NCBI RefSeq assembly: GCF_903181435.1
Contig: NZ_CAEUHO010000001.1
Coordinates: forward strand, 248,001-312,000
Reading direction: 5' to 3'
DNA length: 64,000 nucleotides
Origin: Bacteroides acidifaciens
Lineage (GTDB): Bacteria; Bacteroidota; Bacteroidia; Bacteroidales; Bacteroidaceae
Part shown: in pieces, positions 35,710 to 43,760 of the stretch
Numbering within the stretch: the stretch's first letter is position 1
Layout: every line of letters starts with the position of its first letter
Notes under the pieces: model-generated
What the model was told of the DNA's origin: nothing
The model's input: the letters and a program-made list of their open reading frames with translations, nothing else
The model's database searches: none
Position numbers and translations under genes: made by a program

Positions 35710-37512
35710 ATGAAAAAGCAATTACGCAGTTCGTTTAGTACACAAGGCCGTCGGATGGCGGGAGCCCGTGCGTTATGGGCAGCCAACGGCATGAAGAAAG
35801 AACAGATGGGCAAGCCCATTATCGCTATCGTCAATTCGTTCACGCAGTTTGTGCCGGGACATGTGCACTTGCATGAAATCGGCCAGTTGGTGAAAGCTGA
35901 GATTGAAAAGCTGGGATGCTTTGCTGCGGAATTCAATACAATCGCCATCGACGATGGCATCGCCATGGGACACGATGGAATGCTTTACTCGCTCCCTTCG
36001 CGTGACATCATTGCCGACAGCGTAGAATACATGGTCAATGCACATAAGGCGGATGCGATGGTGTGTATCAGCAACTGCGATAAAATCACTCCGGGAATGT
36101 TGATGGCGTCTATGCGCCTGAATATCCCTACCGTATTCGTATCGGGCGGCCCGATGGAAGCGGGAGAGTGGAACGGCCAGCACCTCGACTTAATCGACGC
36201 CATGATTAAATCTGCCGACCAAAGCGTAAGTGACGAAGAAGTGGCCAATATCGAGCAGAACGCCTGTCCTACCTGTGGATGTTGCTCCGGCATGTTTACT
36301 GCCAACTCCATGAACTGCCTGAACGAAGCTATCGGATTGGCTCTTCCCGGAAACGGAACGATCGTGGCTACGCACGAAAACCGCACGCAACTCTTCAAAG
36401 ACGCTGCCAAGCTGATTGTGGAAAATGCAATGAAATATTATAATGAGGGAGATGAAAGCGTACTCCCCCGCAGCATCGCTACCCGCGAAGCCTTCCTGAA
36501 CGCAATGACACTCGATATCGCGATGGGCGGTTCCACTAATACGGTGCTCCACCTGTTGGCTGTTGCCCACGAAGCGGAAGTGGATTTCAAGATGGATGAC
36601 ATCGACATGCTTTCCCGCAAAGCTCCCTGTCTCTGCAAGGTAGCTCCGAATACACAGAAATACCATATTCAGGATGTGAACCGTGCTGGCGGTATTATCG
36701 CTATCATGGACGAACTGGCAAAAGCCGGACTTATTGACACATCTGTTCGCCGCGTAGACGGAATGTCCCTGGCGGAAGCTATCAATGAGTACTCAATCAC
36801 CAGTCCGAATGTCAGTGAGAAAGCTATCAAAAAATATTCGAGTGCAGCCGCCAGCAAATTCAACCTCGTACTCGGCTCTCAAGGCATGTACTATAAGGAG
36901 TTGGATAAAGACCGTACGGCAGGATGTATCCGCGACCTGGAACACGCTTACAGCAAGGACGGCGGCCTGGCAGTGCTGAAAGGTAACATCGCTCAGGACG
37001 GTTGTGTGGTAAAGACGGCAGGCGTAGATGAGAGTATCTGGAGGTTTATCGGTCCTGCCAAAGTGTTTGATTCGCAGGAAGCAGCCTGTGAAGGTATTCT
37101 CGGTGGTCGAGTCGTCAGTGGCGACGTTGTCGTCATTACGCACGAAGGTCCGAAGGGTGGTCCCGGTATGCAGGAAATGCTTTATCCTACCTCTTATATA
37201 AAATCCCGCCATCTCGGGAAAGAATGTGCCTTGATTACCGACGGACGTTTCAGCGGTGGAACTTCCGGCTTGAGTATCGGACATATTTCGCCCGAAGCGG
37301 CAGCAGGGGGGAATATCGGAAAGATTGTTGATGGGGATATTATTGAAATCGACATTCCCGCCCGGACGATTAACGTGCGACTAACGGATGAAGAATTGGC
37401 TGCCCGCCCGATGACACCTGTCACTCGCGACCGTTATGTGCCGAAGAGTCTGAAGGCATACGCTAGCATGGTCAGTTCCGCCGATAAGGGAGCAGTGAGA
37501 ATAATCGACTGA
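35710..37512 (+). CDS. ilvD: Dihydroxy-acid dehydratase
   Basis: 600 residues. It dehydrates 2,3-dihydroxy-isovalerate and -methylvalerate to the 2-oxo acids, the third common step of Val/Ile synthesis. The iron-sulfur and family motifs are '[20 protein letters not shown]' (IlvD/Edd signature 1), '[20 protein letters not shown]' with cluster cysteines, and '[19 protein letters not shown]' (signature 2). First structural gene after the attenuator, 25 bases before ilvB. Cytosolic. Confidence 0.97.
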   Translation: MKKQLRSSFSTQGRRMAGARALWAANGMKKEQMGKPIIAIVNSFTQFVPGHVHLHEIGQLVKAEIEKLGCFAAEFNTIAIDDGIAMGHDGMLYSLPSRDIIADSVEYMVNAHKADAMVCISNCDKITPGMLMASMRLNIPTVFVSGGPMEAGEWNGQHLDLIDAMIKSADQSVSDEEVANIEQNACPTCGCCSGMFTANSMNCLNEAIGLALPGNGTIVATHENRTQLFKDAAKLIVENAMKYYNEGDESVLPRSIATREAFLNAMTLDIAMGGSTNTVLHLLAVAHEAEVDFKMDDIDMLSRKAPCLCKVAPNTQKYHIQDVNRAGGIIAIMDELAKAGLIDTSVRRVDGMSLAEAINEYSITSPNVSEKAIKKYSSAAASKFNLVLGSQGMYYKELDKDRTAGCIRDLEHAYSKDGGLAVLKGNIAQDGCVVKTAGVDESIWRFIGPAKVFDSQEAACEGILGGRVVSGDVVVITHEGPKGGPGMQEMLYPTSYIKSRHLGKECALITDGRFSGGTSGLSIGHISPEAAAGGNIGKIVDGDIIEIDIPARTINVRLTDEELAARPMTPVTRDRYVPKSLKAYASMVSSADKGAVRIID

Positions 37513-37537
37513 TATACATCTTTCAATATCAAAAAGA

Positions 37538-39235
37538 ATGAGTAAAGACTTAATAACAGGTGGAGAGGCGCTGATGCGTGCTTTGGAACATCAAGGAGTA
37601 AGCACCATCTTCGGATACCCCGGCGGTTCTATTATGCCGGTGTTCGATGCCTTATTCGACCATCAAGATACGTTGAATCACATCTTGGTTCGTCACGAAC
37701 AGGGAGCTGCTCATGCGGCACAAGGTTATGCCCGTGTATCGGGTGAAGTAGGTGTTTGCCTGGTGACAAGTGGCCCCGGTGCTACGAACACGATAACCGG
37801 CATTGCGGACGCAATGATAGACAGTACGCCTATTGTGGTGATTGCCGGACAGGTAGGGACTGCTTTTCTCGGAACAGATGCTTTTCAGGAAGTCGATTTG
37901 GTAGGCATCACCCAACCAATCGCTAAATGGAGTTATCAGATTCGTAGGGCGGAAGATGTGGCTTGGGCAGTGGCGCGTGCGTTCTATATTGCCCGCAGCG
38001 GTCGTCCCGGCCCGGTAGTGCTGGACTTTGCCAAGAACGCGCAAGTGGAGAAAACGAAATACGAACCGACGAAGTTGGACTTTATCCGCAGTTACGTTCC
38101 TGTGCCCGATACGGATGAGGACGCAGTAAAAGCGGCTGCCGAACTGATTAATAATGCCGAACGTCCGCTTGTACTGGTGGGACAGGGCGTTGAACTGGGC
38201 AATGCGCAAGGCGAATTGCGTGCTTTCATAGAAAAGGCGGACATGCCTGCGGGCTGCACACTGCTTGGTCTTTCGGCTTTGCCGACGGAGCATCCGTTGA
38301 ATAAGGGCATGCTGGGTATGCACGGCAACTTGGGACCGAATATCAATACCAATAAATGCGATGTCTTGATTGCTGTCGGCATGCGTTTTGACGACCGTGT
38401 GACTGGCAACCTCGCTACCTATGCCAAACAGGCAAAAGTAATCCACTTCGACATCGACCCTGCGGAAGTAAACAAGAACGTAAAAGTGGATATAGCTGTC
38501 TTGGGAGACTGCAAGCATACATTGGCTTCCGTAACGGAACTTCTGAAGAAGAATACTCATACTGAATGGATAGACAGTTTCAAGGAATATGAAAAAGTAG
38601 AAGAAGAGAAAGTAATCCGTTCCGAACTTCATCCCGCTACGGACTCTCTGAGTATGGGCGAAGTGGCACGTGCAGTAAGTGACGCAACCCATCACGAAGC
38701 TGTTCTGGTGACGGATGTAGGTCAAAACCAAATGATTTCCGCACGCTACTTTAAATATACGAAAGAACGTAGCATCATCACTTCCGGCGGACTCGGAACC
38801 ATGGGCTTCGGTCTTCCTGCCGCTATCGGCGCAACTTTCGGCGCACCGGAACGTACCGTATGCGCATTTATGGGCGATGGCGGACTCCAGATGAATATCC
38901 AGGAGCTGGGAACCATCATGGAACGGAAAGCTCCGGTGAAAATTATCTGCCTGAACAACAACTTCCTCGGCAACGTACGCCAATGGCAAGCCATGTTTTT
39001 CAACCGCCGCTATTCATTTACACCGATGCTGAATCCGGACTATATGAAGATAGCTTCGGCCTATGATATTCCTTCCAAACGCGTCTTCACTCGTGAAGAA
39101 CTGCAGGAAGCCATCAAGGAAATGCTCGCTACGGACGGCCCGTTCCTGCTCGAAGCCTGTGTGGTGGGAGAGGGCAATGTCTTACCGATGACTCCCCCGG
39201 GCGGTTCGGTAAATCAGATGTTGTTGGAGTGCTAG
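37538..39235 (+). CDS. ilvB: Acetolactate synthase large (catalytic) subunit
   Basis: 565 residues. The thiamine-diphosphate enzyme condenses pyruvate with pyruvate or 2-oxobutyrate. The N-terminal PYR domain has 'IFGYPGGSIMPVFDAL' and 'HEQGAAHAAQGYARVSG' (catalytic Glu). The middle domain has 'LLGLSALPTEHPLNKGMLGMHG'. The C-terminal domain has the ThDP-binding motif 'AFMGDGGLQMNIQELGTIM...NNNFLGNVRQWQ' (GDG-x-NN). 'RYSFTPMLNPDYMKIA' is typical of IlvB. The regulatory subunit gene follows after 35 bases. Confidence 0.96.
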   Translation: MSKDLITGGEALMRALEHQGVSTIFGYPGGSIMPVFDALFDHQDTLNHILVRHEQGAAHAAQGYARVSGEVGVCLVTSGPGATNTITGIADAMIDSTPIVVIAGQVGTAFLGTDAFQEVDLVGITQPIAKWSYQIRRAEDVAWAVARAFYIARSGRPGPVVLDFAKNAQVEKTKYEPTKLDFIRSYVPVPDTDEDAVKAAAELINNAERPLVLVGQGVELGNAQGELRAFIEKADMPAGCTLLGLSALPTEHPLNKGMLGMHGNLGPNINTNKCDVLIAVGMRFDDRVTGNLATYAKQAKVIHFDIDPAEVNKNVKVDIAVLGDCKHTLASVTELLKKNTHTEWIDSFKEYEKVEEEKVIRSELHPATDSLSMGEVARAVSDATHHEAVLVTDVGQNQMISARYFKYTKERSIITSGGLGTMGFGLPAAIGATFGAPERTVCAFMGDGGLQMNIQELGTIMERKAPVKIICLNNNFLGNVRQWQAMFFNRRYSFTPMLNPDYMKIASAYDIPSKRVFTREELQEAIKEMLATDGPFLLEACVVGEGNVLPMTPPGGSVNQMLLEC

Positions 39236-39270
39236 GGGAAGTTGAGAGTTCGCATTTAAAATTTAGAGTT

Positions 39271-39834
39271 ATGAGTGATAAGACATTATATACCATCATC
39301 GTTCATTCGGAGAATATCGCCGGATTGCTGAACCAGGTAACGGCTGTATTTACCCGTCGGCAGATAAATATTGAAAGCCTGAATGTATCCGCGTCGTCAA
39401 TTAAAGGCGTACATAAATATACAATTACGGCTTGGACTGATAAGGATACGATAGAGAAGGTGGTGAAGCAGATAGAGAAGAAGATTGACGTTATCCAGGC
39501 GCACTACTTTACGGAAGATGAGATTTACTTCCATGAGATTGCTTTGTATAAGGTATCTACTCCTGAGTTTCAGGAGACACCGGAAGCGTCTAAGGTGATA
39601 CGCAGATATAACGCCCGCGTGGTAGAAGTGAATCCCGTATTCTCTATTGTCGAGAAGAACGGCATGAGTGAAGAGATTACTTCGCTTTATGGTGAACTGA
39701 AGTCCTTGAATTGTGTTCTGCAATTTGTCCGTTCGGGACGCGTAGCTATCACTACCAGTTGCTTCGAACGGGTGAACGAGTTTCTTGACGGACGGGAAGC
39801 CGGCTATAACCAAAGTAAAAAACAACAGGAATAA
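39271..39834 (+). CDS. ilvN: Acetolactate synthase regulatory (small) subunit
   Basis: 187 residues from the ATG at 39271; an in-frame start at 39229 would overlap ilvB and add 14 residues unlike the family. The N-terminal ACT domain (about 1-80, 'LYTIIVHSENIAGLLNQVTAVFTRRQINIESLNVS') binds valine for feedback inhibition. The C-terminal half ('EIALYKVSTPEF', 'RYNARVVEVNPVFSIVEKNG') activates the large subunit. The TAA stop overlaps the ATG of the next gene by one base (TAATG), indicating translational coupling to the thioesterase. Confidence 0.93.
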   Translation: MSDKTLYTIIVHSENIAGLLNQVTAVFTRRQINIESLNVSASSIKGVHKYTITAWTDKDTIEKVVKQIEKKIDVIQAHYFTEDEIYFHEIALYKVSTPEFQETPEASKVIRRYNARVVEVNPVFSIVEKNGMSEEITSLYGELKSLNCVLQFVRSGRVAITTSCFERVNEFLDGREAGYNQSKKQQE

Positions 39835-40577
39835 TGAGTGAATCAAATAAAATAGGAACTTATAAGTTTATTGCGGAACCGTTTCACGTTGATTTCAACG
39901 GACGACTGACAATGGGTGTGCTGGGCAACCATCTGCTGAATTGCGCAGGTTTTCACGCCAGCGACCGTGGCTTCGGCATCGCGACATTGAACGAGGACAA
40001 TTATACCTGGGTACTTTCCCGACTGGCTGTTGAACTGGACGAAATGCCTTACCAATATGAGGACTTCTCCGTTCAGACATGGGTGGAGAATGTGTATCGC
40101 CTCTTCACCGACCGTAACTTTGCCGTTATCGACAAAGATGGTAAGAAGATAGGTTACGCCCGTTCGGTATGGGCTATGATAAACCTGAATACCCGTAAGC
40201 CTGCCGACTTGTTGACACTGCACGGCGGAAGTATCGTAGACTATGTGTGCGATGAGCCCTGTCCGATAGACAAGCCCTCGCGCATCAAGGTGACAAGCGA
40301 CAAGCCGCTGGCTACGCTGACGGCCAAATACAGCGACATCGACATCAACGGTCATGTGAACAGTATCCGCTATATAGAGCATATCCTCGATTTGTTTCCG
40401 ATAGAATTGTATAAGACCAAACGTATCCGCCGTTTTGAAATGGCATATGTGGCGGAAAGTTATTTCGGGGATGAACTCTCGTTTTTCTGTGACGAAGCTA
40501 ATGAGAACGAGTTTCATGTCGAAGTGAAGAAGAATGGCGGCGAGGTAGTCTGTCGCTCGAAAGCAGTATTTGAGTAA
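39834..40577 (+). CDS. Acyl-ACP thioesterase
   Basis: 247 residues with the two-hotdog layout of plant/bacterial FatA/FatB-type thioesterases. The first hotdog is about 1-125 ('FHVDFNGRLTMGVLGNHLLNCAG'). The second hotdog is about 150-247 and has the catalytic-type 'KYSDIDINGHVNSIRYIEHILD' (Asp, Asn and His at the family positions). It releases free fatty acids from acyl-ACP. The B. thetaiotaomicron homologue in this same operon position has, as I recall, a structural-genomics structure. Its presence between ilvN and ilvC is striking: branched 2-oxo acids made by these genes prime iso- and anteiso-fatty acids, the main Bacteroides fatty acids, so it may balance branched-chain acyl pools. Confidence 0.9.
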   Translation: MSESNKIGTYKFIAEPFHVDFNGRLTMGVLGNHLLNCAGFHASDRGFGIATLNEDNYTWVLSRLAVELDEMPYQYEDFSVQTWVENVYRLFTDRNFAVIDKDGKKIGYARSVWAMINLNTRKPADLLTLHGGSIVDYVCDEPCPIDKPSRIKVTSDKPLATLTAKYSDIDINGHVNSIRYIEHILDLFPIELYKTKRIRRFEMAYVAESYFGDELSFFCDEANENEFHVEVKKNGGEVVCRSKAVFE

Positions 40578-40604
40578 ATAGAATATAAAATCAATTAATA
40601 ACGG

Positions 40605-40620
40605 ATGGCGTAAGCCATCA
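40605..40620 (+). other. Small GNRA-type hairpin in the thioesterase-ilvC gap
   Basis: gatggc - gtaa - gccatc: a perfect 6-bp stem closed by a GUAA tetraloop, 22 bases before the ilvC ATG, followed by an A-rich stretch instead of a T run. Not a terminator; it could stabilise or process the ilvC end of the mRNA. Confidence 0.55.
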
Positions 40621-40641
40621 AAACTAAAAACAAAAAAGAAA

Positions 40642-41685
40642 ATGGCACAGTTGAATTTTGGCGGAACTACTGAAACAGTAGTAATCCGTGACGAATTTCC
40701 ATTAGAAAAAGCTCGTGAAGTATTGAAGAATGAAACCATTGCTGTAATCGGTTATGGCGTGCAGGGCCCGGGACAGGCACTGAACTTGCGTGATAACGGT
40801 TTCAATGTAATCGTTGGACAGCGTGAAGGAAAAACATACGAAAAGGCAGTGGCAGACGGATGGGTTCCGGGTGAAACGTTGTTCGGAATCGAAGAAGCTT
40901 GCGAGAAAGGTACTATCGTAATGTGCCTGTTGTCTGACGCGGCAGTAATGTCTGTATGGCCTACTATCAAGCCTTACCTGACTGCCGGAAAAGCTCTTTA
41001 TTTCTCTCACGGCTTTGCTATCACCTGGAACGACCGTACAGGCGTAGTTCCCCCTACTGATATCGACGTTATCATGGTTGCCCCTAAAGGCTCGGGTACT
41101 TCTTTGCGTACCATGTTCCTCGAAGGCCGTGGCTTGAACTCTTCTTACGCTATCTATCAGGATGCAACGGGTAAGGCTTATGAAAAGACAATCGCATTGG
41201 GTATCGGTATCGGTTCTGGTTATCTGTTCGAAACCACTTTCCAACGTGAAGCTACTTCCGACCTGACAGGCGAACGCGGTTCATTGATGGGAGCTATCCA
41301 AGGTTTGCTGCTGGCACAATACGAAGTATTGCGTGAAAACGGTCACTCTCCTTCCGAAGCGTTCAATGAAACTGTAGAAGAACTGACTCAGTCACTGATG
41401 CCGCTTTTCGCAAAGAATGGTATGGACTGGATGTACGCAAACTGCTCTACTACTGCCCAACGCGGTGCTCTCGACTGGATGGGTCCTTTCCACGATGCTA
41501 TCAAGCCGGTAGTTGAGAAGTTGTACCACAGCGTTAAGACTGGTAACGAAGCCCAGATTTCTATTGACTCCAACTCCAAACCGGATTATCGTGAGAAACT
41601 GGAAGTGGAACTGAAAGAACTTCGCGAAAGCGAAATGTGGCAGACTGCTGTGACAGTACGCAAACTGCGTCCTGAAAATAATTAA
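40642..41685 (+). CDS. ilvC: Ketol-acid reductoisomerase
   Basis: 347 residues, class I (short) size. It converts 2-acetolactate or 2-aceto-2-hydroxybutyrate to the dihydroxy acids with Mg2+ and NAD(P)H. The N-terminal Rossmann domain has 'IAVIGYGVQGPGQALNLRDNGFNVIVGQREG' (GxGxxG-type) and 'LYFSHGFAITWNDRTGVVPPTDIDVIMVAPKGSGTSLR'. The C-terminal helical domain has metal-ligand acidic residues in 'ATSDLTGERGSLMGAIQGLLLAQYEVLRENGHSPSEAFNETVEE'. Last gene of the operon, 64 bases after the thioesterase, with a terminator at 41714. Confidence 0.97.
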   Translation: MAQLNFGGTTETVVIRDEFPLEKAREVLKNETIAVIGYGVQGPGQALNLRDNGFNVIVGQREGKTYEKAVADGWVPGETLFGIEEACEKGTIVMCLLSDAAVMSVWPTIKPYLTAGKALYFSHGFAITWNDRTGVVPPTDIDVIMVAPKGSGTSLRTMFLEGRGLNSSYAIYQDATGKAYEKTIALGIGIGSGYLFETTFQREATSDLTGERGSLMGAIQGLLLAQYEVLRENGHSPSEAFNETVEELTQSLMPLFAKNGMDWMYANCSTTAQRGALDWMGPFHDAIKPVVEKLYHSVKTGNEAQISIDSNSKPDYREKLEVELKELRESEMWQTAVTVRKLRPENN

Positions 41686-41713
41686 TCCGACTGGATGATG
41701 TAAGTTTTATAGG

Positions 41714-41746
41714 AAGGGAGAACCCAAAAGTTCTCCCTTTTCTTTT
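41714..41746 (+). terminator. Terminator of the ilv operon
   Basis: Perfect 10-bp stem aagggagaac / gttctccctt with a 6-base loop and a TTCTTTT tail. It reaches the stop codon of the convergent helicase gene. Confidence 0.9.
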
Positions 41747-43643
41747 ACCCGATAATAAACTGTTTTTTAATGAACGACATCAGCCTTTTGTAGAAAGGAT
41801 GCCTGGTTAGGGTGGCCGCATCTCCCAGTATGACGAGCTTCATCCGTGCCCGGGTGATAGCCACGTTCATTCTTCGCAGGTCATTCAGAAACCCTATCTG
41901 CCCGTCCTCGTTGGCGCGGACAAGGCTGATGAAAATAACATCCCGCTCCTGTCCTTGGAAGCCGTCTATCGTATTCACGGTGATGAGGCTGCGGAAAGGG
42001 CGCAGGAAACTGCTTCCTTTGATTTTGCTTCTCAAATATTGTACTTGTGCCTTATAAGGTGAAATCAGTCCGAAATCAATCTTCTCTTCCAGTATCCGTT
42101 CCTTTCCGATTCGGTTGATATACGCTTCCAGTTCCTGCAAGAGCAGGTTTGCTTCCTCTTTGTTGATGCGTCCGAAACTCTCGCCCACGAACTCTTCGTG
42201 GAAATCCATTTCCGAGGTATCTATCCAGTTCATCGGTGTGTCGAAATCAAGGATTCCCCGGTAGCGCACTTCGGGGGCGGCTTCCAGTTCACCGTGGTAG
42301 AACCAGTCGGAAGGGAATTGCATGATGGCTTCGTGCATCCTGTATTGCACTTTCAGCAATGAGACGGCAGCCGGCTTTTGTTGGACTATCTTTTCCATTA
42401 ATGTACGTTCCAGTCCGCCACGGGCGGCTTCTATACATTTGATGGTAGGCGGAAGCTGGCAATGGTCACCGGCGAGGATGACCCGGTCGGCCTTGCGGAT
42501 GGCAATCCAGCAGGCGGCTTCGAGTGCCTGGGCGGCTTCGTCTATAAATAAGGTAGAAAACCGTCGCCCGTTGAGCAGGCGGTGGTTGCTGCTCACCAAT
42601 GTAGAGGCAATCACGCGGGCGCTGTCAAAGAGGTCGGCGTTGATAAGTATCTCCAGTTCCGTGGCACGGTCACGCAGGCGGCTCATGCGGTTGCGCATAC
42701 CTTCCCGTTCGGTGTAGCTTCCCCGACGCATCCGGCCATTCATTTCGCGGATAGACTTACGGATACCCCATAATTCGGGATAGGCCGGATGGCTCTCAAA
42801 CCGCCGTTCGTAAGTGGAAGACAACATTTTGTCGTTTACCCGTGTCGGATTGCCGATACGGAGCACTGCTACCCCCCGGTCTACCAGTTTCTCACAAATC
42901 CAGTCGACAGCGGTATTGCTCTGTGCGCAGACAAGCACCTGCGGTTCCCGGTGCAACGTTTCATAAATGGCTTCGACAAGCGTAGTCGTCTTTCCGGTTC
43001 CTGGCGGGCCGTGTACAATGGAGACGTCACGCGTGCAGAGTACCTTGTTGACGGCTGTTTCCTGCGTATTGTTCAGCCACGGGAAGCGTACCGGATATAG
43101 CTCACGAAATCCGGGCTTTTGCGTTCCGAGTAATGTGTCGCGCAGTTCTGCCAACCGGTTTCCTTTGGCGCGGATTACATCTTCCAACGCTTCGAACATA
43201 GCCCGATAAGACGTCTCATCAAAATAAAGCTGTACGCCAAGCAGTATATTAGGAGTTTGCAACTCTGCCAAAGCTCCTGCTCCGGGCAATACGACCACCA
43301 TCCGCTCTTCATCTGCGTAACTGACGGTAGCGATGAAATTCATGTACTTCATCTTCCCCTCAAGTGACTGGTGGAAAAAGCAGACGGGGCGTCCGAACTC
43401 AAAAGAGTGCTCTATTTCTTTATTTTCGGTACGTGTAATATCTATTACAAGCTGATTTAGGGAATTGTAGTAACTTCGACCGGGCGAGACGGGATGCCAG
43501 CACAGACCGCGTTTTACTTTCTGGGCAACACCCATCATTTCGGTCTGCCGTTTGAACTCCTCTTTTTCATATTCGTACTCCATCCGTAGAAGGAGCTGTT
43601 GTTGCTGAAGGTCGGCTGTCGGACTTTTCGGATTATTATTCAT
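41745..43643 (-). CDS. IGHMBP2/UPF1-type superfamily 1 helicase
   Basis: 632 residues from the ATG at 43643; an ATG at 43706 would add 21 residues that read through the -7 element. SF1 motifs are in order: I 'IVHGPPGTGKTTTLVEAI', Ia 'VLVCAQSNTAVDWICEKL', II 'TLFIDEAAQALEAACW', III 'VILAGDHCQLPPTI', IV-V 'LLKVQYRMHEAIMQFPSDWFY' and 'ITVNTIDGFQGQERDVIFISLVRAN', VI 'RRMNVAITRARMKLVILGD'. The N-terminal third (about 1-180) is the IGHMBP2-like beta-barrel region. It probably unwinds DNA or RNA with 5'-3' polarity like its relatives; the cellular role is unknown. Monocistronic, divergent from acn. Confidence 0.88.
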   Translation of the reverse strand: MNNNPKSPTADLQQQQLLLRMEYEYEKEEFKRQTEMMGVAQKVKRGLCWHPVSPGRSYYNSLNQLVIDITRTENKEIEHSFEFGRPVCFFHQSLEGKMKYMNFIATVSYADEERMVVVLPGAGALAELQTPNILLGVQLYFDETSYRAMFEALEDVIRAKGNRLAELRDTLLGTQKPGFRELYPVRFPWLNNTQETAVNKVLCTRDVSIVHGPPGTGKTTTLVEAIYETLHREPQVLVCAQSNTAVDWICEKLVDRGVAVLRIGNPTRVNDKMLSSTYERRFESHPAYPELWGIRKSIREMNGRMRRGSYTEREGMRNRMSRLRDRATELEILINADLFDSARVIASTLVSSNHRLLNGRRFSTLFIDEAAQALEAACWIAIRKADRVILAGDHCQLPPTIKCIEAARGGLERTLMEKIVQQKPAAVSLLKVQYRMHEAIMQFPSDWFYHGELEAAPEVRYRGILDFDTPMNWIDTSEMDFHEEFVGESFGRINKEEANLLLQELEAYINRIGKERILEEKIDFGLISPYKAQVQYLRSKIKGSSFLRPFRSLITVNTIDGFQGQERDVIFISLVRANEDGQIGFLNDLRRMNVAITRARMKLVILGDAATLTRHPFYKRLMSFIKKQFIIG

Positions 43644-43651
43644 AATAGCTG

Positions 43652-43659
43652 CAAAGGTA
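43652..43659 (-). promoter_or_regulatory. -7 promoter element of the helicase gene
   Basis: TACCTTTG on the minus strand, 8 bases ahead of the ATG at 43643. The transcript would be almost leaderless if that ATG is used; the next in-frame ATG is 20 codons on. Confidence 0.55.
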
Positions 43660-43710
43660 ATAATTCTTCTCCCCGGGTCGAAAAAATATTTCATTTTGTT
43701 AAACATTACT

Positions 43711-43723
43711 CGAACGATGTTCG
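43711..43723. promoter_or_regulatory. Palindrome in the helicase-acn intergenic region, possible operator
   Basis: cgaac-gat-gttcg, a 13-base palindrome, 37 bases before the acn ATG. A wider aacat / atgtt pair (43702-43706 and 43717-43721) overlaps it. No TAnnTTTG is seen for acn, so this may be a regulator site; the regulator is unknown. Confidence 0.35.
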
Positions 43724-43760
43724 TTATTTTAATAGATAGACTAAAAAAATAAAAAGCGAT

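Noticed and set aside
37652..38989. 445-codon minus-strand frame opposite ilvB
   Set aside because: Antisense shadow caused by the codon use of ilvB; the His/Arg/Phe-rich translation shows no domain.
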